The notes beneath the pieces are model-generated. The model did no database searches. It had not been told where the DNA came from and saw nothing but the letters and a program-made list of their open reading frames with translations. From Acidobacteriaceae bacterium (lineage in GTDB: Bacteria > Acidobacteriota > Terriglobia > Terriglobales > Acidobacteriaceae), in NCBI GenBank assembly GCA_030038195.1, contig JASHPJ010000086.1:1-54676 (forward strand): a DNA stretch of 54,676 nt. Direction: 5' to 3'. Positions 42,471 to 50,616 of the stretch are shown here, piece after piece. Numbering within the stretch: position 1 is the stretch's first letter; each line of letters begins with the position of its first letter. The translations under genes and the position numbers were made by a program.

Positions 42471-42627
42471 CAGTCCTTCGTTCTGAAGCGGGATGCACCC
42501 TCGATTCTAGCGGGTCCCTGTCGCTCTAACTCCTTTATCCGCTGCAGCCGGGCCAATGCTATACTCAGGATGCGTTTGTGCGCCTGCGGCTGGAACTGCG
42601 GCGCGCCGCGCTATAGGGAGGAGCACC

Positions 42628-43260
42628 ATCGCATTCGACAAGCGTACCGCCAAGTCCTTTATCCGCATCAACGATCGAATTCGCGCGCGCGAAGTCCGCG
42701 TGATTGACGAAAACGGCGAACAGTTGGGCATCATGGCACCTTTTGAGGCGCTGCGAGTGGCCCGCGAGCGTGGCCTGGACCTGGTGGAAGTTTCCCCCAA
42801 CGCCGTTCCGCCGGTTTGCCGCATTCAGGACTACGGCCGCTATCTCTACGAGAAGGAAAAGAGCGAGCGCGCGGCGCGCAAGCGGCAAAAGGTAATCGTG
42901 GTCAAGGAGGTCAAGTTCTCCGTCACCGTGGACGAGCACGATTACCAGACCAAGAAGAACCAGGCGATGCGGTTCTTAAACGAGGGCGACAAGGTGAAGG
43001 CCAGCCTGCGCTTCCGCGGCCGCCAGATGGCCCACCGCGAGCTGGGCTACAACATCATCAACCGGCTTATTCAGGACGTGGGCGATGCGGGCGTCGTCGA
43101 GTTCATGCCGCGCATGGAAGGCACGATTCTGCATGCGATTCTGGCGCCGGCCAAGAAAGACGGAGGCAAACCGAGAAGCGATGGGGGCGGCGACGCTTCC
43201 AGGCCCAAGCCGGCAGCGCCGCCTCCGGCTGCACCGCCATCCTCGGCTGCGCAAGCGTAG
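42628..43260 (+). CDS. infC: Translation initiation factor IF-3 (AUC start)
   Basis: A 210-residue IF-3. The N-domain begins FIRINDRIRAREVRVIDENGEQLG and the C-domain contains VKEVKFSVTVDEHDYQTK and KVKASLRFRGRQMAHRELG; a Pro/Ala-rich tail of ~35 residues follows. The start is read as ATC 42628, six nt after a near-perfect GGAGG (42617-42621). Non-AUG starts are the hallmark of infC and allow IF-3 to repress its own translation. The only in-frame ATG upstream (42556) lacks a ribosome binding site and overlaps a likely extended -10 element (TGCTATACT, 42557-42565). infC here is not followed by rpmI/rplT. Confidence 0.95.
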   Translation: MAFDKRTAKSFIRINDRIRAREVRVIDENGEQLGIMAPFEALRVARERGLDLVEVSPNAVPPVCRIQDYGRYLYEKEKSERAARKRQKVIVVKEVKFSVTVDEHDYQTKKNQAMRFLNEGDKVKASLRFRGRQMAHRELGYNIINRLIQDVGDAGVVEFMPRMEGTILHAILAPAKKDGGKPRSDGGGDASRPKPAAPPPAAPPSSAAQA

Positions 43261-43283
43261 CGAAAAGTCTCTGGGAAACGATG

Positions 43284-43313
43284 AAGGCCGCTCGAAGGGG
43301 CGGCCTTTGTATA
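43284..43313 (+). terminator. Rho-independent terminator after infC
   Basis: AAGGCCGC (43284-43291) pairs with GCGGCCTT (43300-43307) around an 8-nt loop, followed by TTTGTATAT. Confidence 0.85.
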
Positions 43314-43387
43314 TGCGGTGAAATCCGGTGTAGTTTTGAAATGCGCATTGCAATGGGAAGCTTCTTTGCCGCGCTAGAATTTAGATT

Positions 43388-44866
43388 ATGTCCGCTGCAA
43401 CATCGCTTTCTCCTGACGTGATGGCCAAGTATGAGCCGGTGATCGGGCTCGAAGTGCACGTACAACTGCTTACCGCGACCAAGGCATTTTGCGGGTGCGC
43501 CAATCAATTCGGCTCGCTGCCGAATACGAACATCTGCCCGGTGTGCCTGGGACTGCCCGGCGCGCTGCCGGTGCTGAACGCCAAGGCCATCGAGTTTGCC
43601 ACGCTGGCCGCGTTAGCGCTCAACTGCACGGTCAACGAGCGCTCGATCTTTGCGCGCAAGAATTACTTTTATCCCGATCTGCCCAAGGGCTACCAGATTT
43701 CGCAGTTCGACAAACCGCTGGCCGAGCACGGATGGATCGAAGTGCCGACGGCCGACGGCGGGACGAAACGGATTGGCATTACGCGGCTGCACATGGAAGA
43801 GGACGCGGGCAAGAGCCTGCACGAGGGGTTTGCCGACTCGGCCACGCGGACCTATCTCGACCTGAACCGCTGCGGCACGCCGCTGATCGAGATCGTGAGC
43901 GAGCCGGATATTCGCACGCCGGACGAGGCCTTTGAGTATCTCACGCGGCTGAAGGAGATCCTGCTCTATACCGGCGTTTCCGACTGCAACATGGAGGAGG
44001 GATCGCTGCGCTGCGACGCGAATGTGAGCGTGCGGCCACGTGGGCAGGAGAAGTTCGGCACCAAGGCGGAAGTGAAGAACGTGAATAGCTTCCGCTTTAT
44101 CCGCGCGGCGCTGGAGTATGAGATCGAGCGGCAGATCGAGGTGATCGAGTCGGGCGGGCGCGTGGTGCAGGAGACGCGGCTGTGGAATGCCAACGAGGGC
44201 CGCACATACTCGATGCGCTCGAAGGAACAGGCGCACGACTACCGCTATTTTCCTGAGCCGGATCTGCCGCCGCTGATTGTTTCGGCAGATTTTCTGGCCG
44301 AGACAAAGAAAAACTTGCCGGAGCTGCCGGAGGCGCGGCGGGCGCGGATGATTACCGAGTACGATCTGACGGCGCAGGATGCGCAGACGCTGACGGCCTC
44401 GCGCGAGTTTGCCGACCGGTTTGAGGCGGCGGCCAGGACGGCAAAGAACCCGCGGCGCGTGGCCAACGTGCTGCTGAGCGAGGTGGGCGGAAGACTGAAA
44501 GCGCTGGGACTGGAGCAAGAGCAGTCGCCGGTGTCGATGAGGGGCATTGTGCTAGCCGCTGATCTGCTGGATGAGGGCAAGATCAGCTCGAAACAGATGA
44601 AGCAACTCTTCGATATTGCCTTCGAAAAGGGCGAGGATTTCGGCGTGGTTTACGAGCGCGAAAAACCGCGGCAGATCACCGACGCTTCAGCGATCGAAAA
44701 GCTCATCGACGAAGTGATTGCGGCCAACCCCAAGCAGGTGGAGCAGTATCGCGCGGGCAAGAAGACGGTGGCTGGGTTCTTTGTGGGCCAGGTGATGCGG
44801 GCGTCGAAGGGACAGGCGAACCCGGCTCTGCTGAATGAGCTGGTGGTGAAGAAGCTGGAGGGGTGA
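43388..44866 (+). CDS. gatB: Aspartyl/glutamyl-tRNA(Asn/Gln) amidotransferase subunit B
   Basis: A 492-residue GatB, the subunit that phosphorylates the misacylated Glu-tRNA(Gln) or Asp-tRNA(Asn) and passes it to amidation by GatA. Typical stretches are YEPVIGLEVHVQLLT, CPVCLGLPGALPVLN, RKNYFYPDLPKGYQISQ, MEEGSLRCDANVSVRP and the C-terminal YqeY-like tail (AGKKTVAGFFVGQVMRAS). GatA and GatC are not adjacent. ATG 43388 sits 7 nt after TAGAAT (43375-43380), so the message may be leaderless; ATG 43421 (MAKYEPVIG) is an alternative start. It follows the infC terminator. Confidence 0.97.
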   Translation: MSAATSLSPDVMAKYEPVIGLEVHVQLLTATKAFCGCANQFGSLPNTNICPVCLGLPGALPVLNAKAIEFATLAALALNCTVNERSIFARKNYFYPDLPKGYQISQFDKPLAEHGWIEVPTADGGTKRIGITRLHMEEDAGKSLHEGFADSATRTYLDLNRCGTPLIEIVSEPDIRTPDEAFEYLTRLKEILLYTGVSDCNMEEGSLRCDANVSVRPRGQEKFGTKAEVKNVNSFRFIRAALEYEIERQIEVIESGGRVVQETRLWNANEGRTYSMRSKEQAHDYRYFPEPDLPPLIVSADFLAETKKNLPELPEARRARMITEYDLTAQDAQTLTASREFADRFEAAARTAKNPRRVANVLLSEVGGRLKALGLEQEQSPVSMRGIVLAADLLDEGKISSKQMKQLFDIAFEKGEDFGVVYEREKPRQITDASAIEKLIDEVIAANPKQVEQYRAGKKTVAGFFVGQVMRASKGQANPALLNELVVKKLEG

Positions 44867-44889
44867 TTCGCGCTGCTCGAAAGAGGTTT

Positions 44890-44942
44890 GTGCTTTTCCA
44901 TCCTTCGGACGAAGAACGTCCGAAGGATGGGGCACGGAGCAT
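44890..44942. repeat. REP-like palindrome, copy D
   Basis: GTGC at the left and GGGGCACGGAGCAT at the right enclose a perfect 13-bp inverted repeat (44898-44910 with 44918-44930, loop GAAGAAC). It separates gatB from the convergent secreted gene. Confidence 0.9.
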
Positions 44943-44947
44943 CCTGT

Positions 44948-45328
44948 TCATTTCAATTTGAGATCGGAGATGAAGTCCTTGCGCGCGTCCCAGGAGCTGA
45001 CGGTTTTCACCGTGCTCTTGTGGCCGTCTTTCTCCGCCCACAGGTCGAAGTCCTCAGCCATGTTGACCTGGGCAAAGTGAAAGTGGCCGTTGGCAAGAGA
45101 AGAAAAACTGCGAATGGTCTTGGTCTTCTGATTTTTCAGAAACACGGTTGCACCCGAGACGGGCTCGGCCTCCGCATTGAGCACAGTGCCGGAGACTGTG
45201 CGCTCTCCCATGTTCTGAGCCAAGGCAACGGGAGCTATGAGCGTGCTCCGCGAGCCGAAGGAAACAATCCCCGCGGCCATTGCCGCAAACGCGGCAACTG
45301 CCAGCAGGCGAGTACTGCTGCGATTCAC
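44948..45328 (-). CDS. Secreted carboxypeptidase-regulatory-like (beta-sandwich) protein
   Basis: A 126-residue protein. GTG 45328 overlaps the stop of the LysW-like gene by four bases (GTGA). A signal peptide (VNRSSTRLLAVAAFAAMAAG start) precedes a mature domain that begins ERTVSGTVLNAEAEPVSGATVFLKN, the signature of carboxypeptidase-regulatory-like/CNA-B-type beta-sandwich domains, with the later SLANGHFHFAQV and LWAEKDGHKS strands. Such domains are usually binding or structural modules; here one stands alone. A longer reading upstream would run into the LysW-like gene and gives an Arg-rich, non-protein-like start. Translational coupling with a cytoplasmic protein is odd, and the link is unexplained. 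Confidence 0.8.
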   Translation of the reverse strand: MNRSSTRLLAVAAFAAMAAGIVSFGSRSTLIAPVALAQNMGERTVSGTVLNAEAEPVSGATVFLKNQKTKTIRSFSSLANGHFHFAQVNMAEDFDLWAEKDGHKSTVKTVSSWDARKDFISDLKLK

Positions 45329-45519
45329 TCTTCCTCCTCGTCTTCCTCGTAGAGATCGTCTTCCTCGTCGTATTCTTCGTCGATGCGGGCCAGCTCCAGC
45401 GGGTCCACGCCGACCACTTCGAACTCCGTCCCACACTCTTCGCAGGCGATTATGTCGCCTTCTTCCACTTCATCTTCTTCGATGTCCAGGTTATTCTCGC
45501 ATTCAGGGCAGCTGGGCAT
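45325..45519 (-). CDS. LysW-like acidic zinc-ribbon protein
   Basis: A 64-residue, very acidic protein. Cys4-x2-Cys7 and Cys26-x2-Cys29 form a zinc ribbon, followed by TEFEVVGVDPLELA, close to the LysW segment that ends in a long Glu/Asp tail (EEYDEEDDLYEEDEEEE). LysW is the amino-group carrier used in alpha-aminoadipate/arginine-type lysine biosynthesis, where the substrate is attached to the C-terminal Glu; this protein also ends in Glu but lacks the usual EDWGE end. No LysX/ArgX, LysZ, LysY, LysJ or LysK gene is nearby, so carrier activity is not established. AGGAGG lies 5 nt before the ATG. Confidence 0.8.
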   Translation of the reverse strand: MPSCPECENNLDIEEDEVEEGDIIACEECGTEFEVVGVDPLELARIDEEYDEEDDLYEEDEEEE

Positions 45520-46016
45520 GGCAGCCTCCTCACTTTCCTCAGGCTAAATTGGATTGCAAAATTACCACAGGTTACACCGCTCTAAAAAGCTAAATCAGAA
45601 TTCCGTGGCTATTGTAAATTCTTTCCTGCACCGTTTTTTCCAGTCCGCAGCCGGAACACTCTTCGGACATTTCACTCAAAGAGAAAGCCGCGCGAACGGA
45701 TTTGTTCTCAGGGCGTGCTCATTGCGGTTCCGCTATAGTTTTAGGGACAACCCGTCTTCAGGTCAAGGGTGACAAGTAAATGCCCATCCTTCTCGAAGGG
45801 GTGCGCTCAAGGTCCCGTGCTTGAAGCCGGAACTGCGAACTGCGTGGACTGCATTGTGGACCGTTCTGCTGCCGCTGCACCCGCCCATTCGCCGGCCGCA
45901 CCCATGAGACGATTTACAGGCCCGGAAGGTTTGCCGCGCTCATGCGATTCTCATGATGGAAGTGACCAAACGCACCATGACACGCGGGTGCTCAAGCGTT
46001 TACTCTGAAGACTGCG
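45520..46016. other. 497-bp gap between divergent genes
   Basis: The first ~150 bp (45540-45690) are clearly more AT-rich than the surroundings and probably hold the promoter of the LysW-like gene. The rest is ordinary in composition. Short frames at 45554-45772 and 45769-46008 have no ribosome binding site or protein-like pattern. No RNA gene was recognised. Confidence 0.5.
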
Positions 46017-46835
46017 ATGCCCCGGTTCGGCTCAAGCCCGCTTGCCTTTCCTGATTTCAGCGGTGCCACGCGCCGCCTGATCCTGGTCAACCTGGGCACG
46101 TTCTTCGCGCTCCTGCTTGCGCAGTTCGCAATGCGGGAGCAGGCGGGCGGCCTGGCCGCCGCGTTGAGCCTGGCCCCGGACGCATGCGTGCACGGCAGTT
46201 TGTGGCAGCCGCTCACGTACAGCTTTATCCATCCCACGCTGCTGGGAACGCTCTTTGAGCTGCTCTCGCTGTGGTTCCTGGCCGGCTTTCTTGAGATGCA
46301 GGGCCACAGCGCGAACTGGGTCATGGGGCTTTATGCAGTGTCAGTGCTGGGCACGGCCGCGGCGGCGCTGGCCATCTACCTGGCGGGCGGCACGCTGGGC
46401 TACGCAGTCGCCGGCTTTCCACTCTACGGCTGCTTCGGCGGCATCTTCGGGCTGCTTGCGGCCATCGGCGTGCTCTACGGAGACGTCGAGTTCCTGATGT
46501 TCTTTCTCGTCGGCATCAAGGCGCGCTACCTGGTGGTGATCTACGCGCTTGTCTCCATCGCCATGCTCTTTGGCGAGCAGCGGTTGTACGCCTTGGCCGA
46601 GCTGGGCGGCGCGCTGGCCGGCCTGCTGTGGGTCAGGATGGCTCCACGGCGCGGCGTTTCTTTCATGCTGAGCGAAAACTGGTATGGCCTGCGTAATCGC
46701 TATTACCGCTGGAAGCGCCGCCGCGCCGCGCGCAAGTTCGAGGTGTATATGCGGCGGCAGGGGCGCACGGTGCGCTTTGACGGACAGGGCCGGCTCATCG
46801 ACGAAGATCACGACGACAAGAAGCGCTGGAACTGA
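46017..46835 (+). CDS. Rhomboid-like membrane protein lacking the catalytic dyad
   Basis: A 272-residue protein with six hydrophobic helices of the rhomboid fold. WQPLTYSFIHPTLLGTLFELLSLWFLAG (in part the L1/H2 region) and LYGCFGGIFGLLAA are recognisable. In active rhomboids the GxSG motif supplies Ser and a later HxxG supplies His. Here the motif reads GCFG (138-141), with Phe140 at the Ser position, and ELGG (195-198), with Glu195 at the His position, so it should not be a serine protease. It may be a pseudo-rhomboid that binds membrane proteins. A basic, soluble C-terminal tail of ~50 residues follows. It is 40 nt upstream of fabD. Confidence 0.82.
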   Translation: MPRFGSSPLAFPDFSGATRRLILVNLGTFFALLLAQFAMREQAGGLAAALSLAPDACVHGSLWQPLTYSFIHPTLLGTLFELLSLWFLAGFLEMQGHSANWVMGLYAVSVLGTAAAALAIYLAGGTLGYAVAGFPLYGCFGGIFGLLAAIGVLYGDVEFLMFFLVGIKARYLVVIYALVSIAMLFGEQRLYALAELGGALAGLLWVRMAPRRGVSFMLSENWYGLRNRYYRWKRRRAARKFEVYMRRQGRTVRFDGQGRLIDEDHDDKKRWN

Positions 46836-46875
46836 GCTGGCTGCGTGGTTGCCGCGCGATACAATCATCTTCGCA

Positions 46876-47838
46876 ATGTTAAAAAGAATTGCCTTCCTTT
46901 TTCCTGGGCAGGGTTCGCAGGCCGTTGGAATGGGCCGCGAGCTGGCCGAGAGGTTTCCTGTAGCCAAGCAGACGCTTGCCGAGGCTGACGAGGCGCTAGG
47001 CTTCGCGCTCTCGCGGATTTACTTCGAAGGTCCCGAAGATGAGCTCAAGCTAACCGAAAATACGCAGCCGGCGATTCTAACGGTAAGCGTAGCCGCGGCG
47101 CGCGTGCTGGCCGAGCATGGCCTGGAGCAAGGAATTGTCCCGGCGTTTGCGGCGGGACACTCGCTGGGCGAGTGGTCAGCGCATGTGATCGCGGGAACGC
47201 TCGGCTTTGCCGATGCAGTGCGCGCGGTGAAGGCGCGCGGCCGCGCGATGCAGCAGGCCGTGCCGGCGGGCGCGGGCGCGATGGCCGCGGTGCTAGCGCT
47301 GGATGCGGCGCAGGTGGCCGAGGCCTGTGCTGAGGCTGTGCAGGAGACGGGGCTGGTGGTGCAGGCGGCGAATCTCAACTCGCCGAGCCAGACGGTGATC
47401 TCGGGTGCAGTGGCCGCGGTAGAAAAAGCTTCAGCGTTGTGCAAGGCCAAGGGCGCGCGGCGCGCGGTGATGCTGCCAGTGAGCGCGCCGTTCCATTGCA
47501 CGCTGATGCGGCCGGCGCAGGAAGAAGTGGCGCGCGTGCTGGGCTCGATCACGGTGAACGATCCACGGATTCCCGTGGCAGCGAACGTGACCGGCAGCAT
47601 GGTGACCACGGCCGATGCGGCGCGCGATGCACTCATTCGCCAGGTGACGGGCGCGGTGCGCTGGGTGGATTGCGTGCAATCGCTGAAAGATGCAGGCGCG
47701 GAGATTTATATCGAAGCGGGGCCGGGTAAGGTACTGTGCGGATTACTCAAGCAGATCGATCCGGCGCTGAAGGCGCTGAACGTGGAAGACGCGGCGAGCC
47801 TGGAGAAGACGCTGGCGGAACTCACAGGATCTGCCTGA
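46876..47838 (+). CDS. fabD: Malonyl-CoA:ACP transacylase
   Basis: A 320-residue enzyme that loads malonyl groups onto acyl carrier protein. N-terminal LFPGQGSQAVGMG, the nucleophile elbow GHSLGEW (Ser96), the arginine-containing RAVKARGRAMQQA helix and the catalytic His in PVSAPFHCTLM are intact, as are NLNSPSQTVISG and the late EAGPGKVLCGL. ATG 46876 is chosen; an upstream in-frame start at 46684 would overlap the rhomboid gene for 150 nt. TACAAT (46860-46865) lies 10 nt before the ATG without a ribosome binding site, so the mRNA may be leaderless. It supplies the acpP/fabF pathway in this window. Confidence 0.96.
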   Translation: MLKRIAFLFPGQGSQAVGMGRELAERFPVAKQTLAEADEALGFALSRIYFEGPEDELKLTENTQPAILTVSVAAARVLAEHGLEQGIVPAFAAGHSLGEWSAHVIAGTLGFADAVRAVKARGRAMQQAVPAGAGAMAAVLALDAAQVAEACAEAVQETGLVVQAANLNSPSQTVISGAVAAVEKASALCKAKGARRAVMLPVSAPFHCTLMRPAQEEVARVLGSITVNDPRIPVAANVTGSMVTTADAARDALIRQVTGAVRWVDCVQSLKDAGAEIYIEAGPGKVLCGLLKQIDPALKALNVEDAASLEKTLAELTGSA

Positions 47839-47897
47839 TCTCCTCTCGCGCTTTTCGCGAAAGACCTTGGAAATTTATTGAGGCGTCACGGGTCCTG

Positions 47898-48407
47898 CTA
47901 GAAGAGCCCGAAGTGGAGATTGAAGTCCACCTGGACGTGTAAACGCGCTGCCACTGGCTTGCCGTCCTTGGTGGCCGGAGCGAACTTATATTTTTGGACC
48001 GCTTCTGCCGCCTTTGCGTCGAGACCATAACCAGTCGACCGCATGAGACAAATATTCTGAGGTTCGCCGTCGGTGTTGACGACGAAGCTAAGAACGGCTT
48101 CAAAGTGCGTAATCCGGCCTTTGCGTTTTTGATGTCTCGCCTCTTCTGAGAATTGGGCATCAGCCGATTTTTTCAAGACTGGAGGCGTCGCCCCATCAGC
48201 AAATTTGTCAAGGACACCATTCGTTGCGAGGCGGTCGTTGAAGCTCGCCGGGCACAGTGGCACGGCGAAGTCGGCATTCGTCGAGTGGGGATCGCGGATG
48301 ATGGAGGACGGCGGCGGTTGAACCGGATTGGAGATCGAAGGCTGTTGCGCTCCAACAACGGCTGCTCCAACCGCGAGCAGATAATGCGCGAGTTTTGCAA
48401 TGCGCAT
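47898..48407 (-). CDS. TonB C-terminal-domain periplasmic protein
   Basis: A 169-residue protein with a signal peptide (MRIAKLAHYLLAVGAAVVGA). The C-terminal ~80 residues follow the TonB_C pattern: RKGRITHFEAVLSFVVNTDGEPQNICLMRSTGYGLDAKAAEAVQKYKFAPATKDGKPV, with GxGLD...A..A...Y.F.PA as the core. There is no Pro-rich periplasm-spanning rod and only a signal peptide, so it is not a classical energy-transducing TonB. Proteins of this kind are numerous in acidobacteria and of unknown function. It is transcribed toward fabD's end and lies after oligopeptidase B on the same strand. Confidence 0.85.
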   Translation of the reverse strand: MRIAKLAHYLLAVGAAVVGAQQPSISNPVQPPPSSIIRDPHSTNADFAVPLCPASFNDRLATNGVLDKFADGATPPVLKKSADAQFSEEARHQKRKGRITHFEAVLSFVVNTDGEPQNICLMRSTGYGLDAKAAEAVQKYKFAPATKDGKPVAARLHVQVDFNLHFGLF

Positions 48408-48448
48408 GGGGTTTCTGCTTTCTTTGAACTTTAATTGCCTTCAATGTA

Positions 48449-50548
48449 TCACACAATCCCAAGCTCCCTCAGCAGGAACGCATAATCCTGCGCAATCTCC
48501 TTCAGGTAGTCATAGCGGCCGCTGGCGCCGCCGTGGCCGGCCTGCATGTTGGTCACGAGCAAGAGCGGGTTTGCATCGGTTTTGAGCGTGCGCAGCTTGG
48601 CCACATACTTCGCTGGCTCCCAGTACATGACCTGGCTGTCGTGGAGCGAGGTCTTCACCAGCATCGACGGATAAGCCGCCGCGCGCAGGTTGTCGTAGGG
48701 CGAGTAGTTGAGCATGTAGCGGAAATATTCTTCCTGGTTGGGATCGCCCCATTCCTCGTACTCGGGCACGGTGAGCGGCAGCGAGGCGTCGAGCATGGTA
48801 TTCATCACATCGACGAACGGCACATGCGAAACCACGGCGCGGAAGAGATCGGGACGCAGGTTGGAGACAGCGCCCATCAGCAACCCGCCGGCCGAGCCGC
48901 CCTCGATGGCCACGCGCGCGGGATCGCCGTAGCCGCTGGCGGTGAGGTGCTCGACGGCGGCGATGAAATCAGTGAACGTGTTGCGCTTGACGAGCATTTT
49001 GCCAGCGTCGTGCCAGGGCTTGCCCAGATCGCCGCCGCCGCGGACGTGCGCGTAGGCCATGACCACGCCGCGGTCGAGCAGGCTGAGGCGGTTGGAGTTG
49101 AAGCCGAGCGGCAGCGAGTAGCCGTAGGAACCATACCCATAGACATAGAGCGGATTTTTGCCGGGCTCGCGCTTGTCTTTGCGGTAGACGATGGAGACGG
49201 GCACTTCGACGCCGTCCGGGACTTTAGCGTGGAGGCGCTCGCTGGCGTAGAGTGTGCGGTCGAATCCGCCGGGGATCTCGAGCTGCTTGAGCAGCGTGGA
49301 GGCATGCGTGGCGATGTCGTATTCGTAGACCGAGCTGGGCGTGACCAGCGACTGATAGGCGTAGCGAAACGTCGTTGTGTCGAAGATGCGGTTGACGTGC
49401 GGATGCGCGCTGTAGGCGGGCTCGGGGAAGGCGATTTCGCCGGTGGGTGAGGCTGCGGCAGTGTCGCCGGTGAAGGTCCACAGGCGCAGACGCGGCAGGC
49501 CGTCTTCGCGCTCGCAGGCGATGAAGAAGCCGGCGAAGAGATCGACGTCTTCGAGCATCACGGAGTCGCGGTGCGGAATGAGCTCGGACCAGTTTTCGCG
49601 GCCGGGTGCATCCACCGGTGCAGTGACCAGGCGGAAGTTGCGTCCGCGGTCGTTGGTGCGGATGAACCAGAGACCGTTGCGATGATCGATGGAGTACTCG
49701 TGCTCGTCTTCGCGCGGCGCAACGATGCGGAAGTTGCCGGCTGGGTCGTCGGCGCAGAGGAAATGACACTCGCTGGTGGTGTGGCTAGCCGACTCCATGA
49801 CCAGATATTTGCCGTCGCGGGTGCGGCCAAGGCCGAGGTTGAAGCGCTCGTCGTCGTCCTGATAGACGAGTACGTCTTTAGAATGCGGCATGCCGAGTGT
49901 GTGCCGCAACAACTGGTGCTGGCGCTTCTGCTGCTCGTCTTCCACGGTGTAGAAGAGGGTGCGATTGTCGGCGGCCCAGGCGAGCGAGCCTACGCGCTCG
50001 ACCTGGCTCGGAAAAGCGGGGCCGGACAGGGTTTCGCCGGTGGCTAGATTTTTAATATGCAGCGTGTACTGGCGGAAGCCACGCGTGTCGGTTGAGTAGG
50101 CGAGCCAACGGCCATCGTCGGAGATGTTGGTGTCGCCGATGGCGAAGAAGGCGTGGCCCTTGGCTAGCTCGTTGCCGTCGAGGAGGATTTCTTCAGGCGC
50201 ATCGGCGTCGGGGCCGGACGCGCCACCGCGCTTGCGGCAGTGGATGGCGTACTGCAGCCCCTCGACGGTGCGCGTGTAATACCACCAATCGCCGTCGCGG
50301 AAGGGCACGGAGACATCGGTCTGCTTTACGTGGCTGAGCATCTCCTGGTAGAGCTGTTCGCGCAAGGCGGCGAGCGGTTCCATCTGCGTCTCGGCATAGG
50401 CGTTCTCGGCCTCGAGGTATTGCGTCACCGCGGAGTTGTCTTTCTCGCGCAGCCATGCGTAGTCGTCGGCCAGGACGACGCCGTGGAGACGGGTTTCGGT
50501 AGGGTGCTTGCGGGCGACGGGCGGGGTGGAAAGCGTTGACTGACTCAT
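48449..50548 (-). CDS. ptrB: Oligopeptidase B (prolyl oligopeptidase family S9A)
   Basis: A 699-residue serine peptidase. An N-terminal beta-propeller domain (~70-410) controls access to the alpha/beta-hydrolase domain. The nucleophile is Ser552 in EGGSAGGLLMGAV; the Asp and His of the triad are in the HDSQVMYWEPAKYVAKLR region and MQAGHGGASGRYDYL. GDPNQEEYFRYMLNYSPYDNL and YAHVRGGGDLGKPWHDAGK are diagnostic of S9A. Oligopeptidase B cleaves after Lys or Arg in short peptides; this specificity is inferred from overall similarity. No signal peptide is visible, so it is probably cytoplasmic. It is divergent from the TPM gene. Confidence 0.95.
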   Translation of the reverse strand: MSQSTLSTPPVARKHPTETRLHGVVLADDYAWLREKDNSAVTQYLEAENAYAETQMEPLAALREQLYQEMLSHVKQTDVSVPFRDGDWWYYTRTVEGLQYAIHCRKRGGASGPDADAPEEILLDGNELAKGHAFFAIGDTNISDDGRWLAYSTDTRGFRQYTLHIKNLATGETLSGPAFPSQVERVGSLAWAADNRTLFYTVEDEQQKRQHQLLRHTLGMPHSKDVLVYQDDDERFNLGLGRTRDGKYLVMESASHTTSECHFLCADDPAGNFRIVAPREDEHEYSIDHRNGLWFIRTNDRGRNFRLVTAPVDAPGRENWSELIPHRDSVMLEDVDLFAGFFIACEREDGLPRLRLWTFTGDTAAASPTGEIAFPEPAYSAHPHVNRIFDTTTFRYAYQSLVTPSSVYEYDIATHASTLLKQLEIPGGFDRTLYASERLHAKVPDGVEVPVSIVYRKDKREPGKNPLYVYGYGSYGYSLPLGFNSNRLSLLDRGVVMAYAHVRGGGDLGKPWHDAGKMLVKRNTFTDFIAAVEHLTASGYGDPARVAIEGGSAGGLLMGAVSNLRPDLFRAVVSHVPFVDVMNTMLDASLPLTVPEYEEWGDPNQEEYFRYMLNYSPYDNLRAAAYPSMLVKTSLHDSQVMYWEPAKYVAKLRTLKTDANPLLLVTNMQAGHGGASGRYDYLKEIAQDYAFLLRELGIV

Positions 50549-50616
50549 TGTCTTCTAGTGTAGAGCGGGCACGAGGGGGGAACCTTTCGTCCGCCGTCCA
50601 CGTACAATAGAGAGCG

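Noticed and set aside
45554..46008. Two short frames in the gap before the rhomboid-like gene
   Set aside because: No ribosome binding sites, no conserved patterns.
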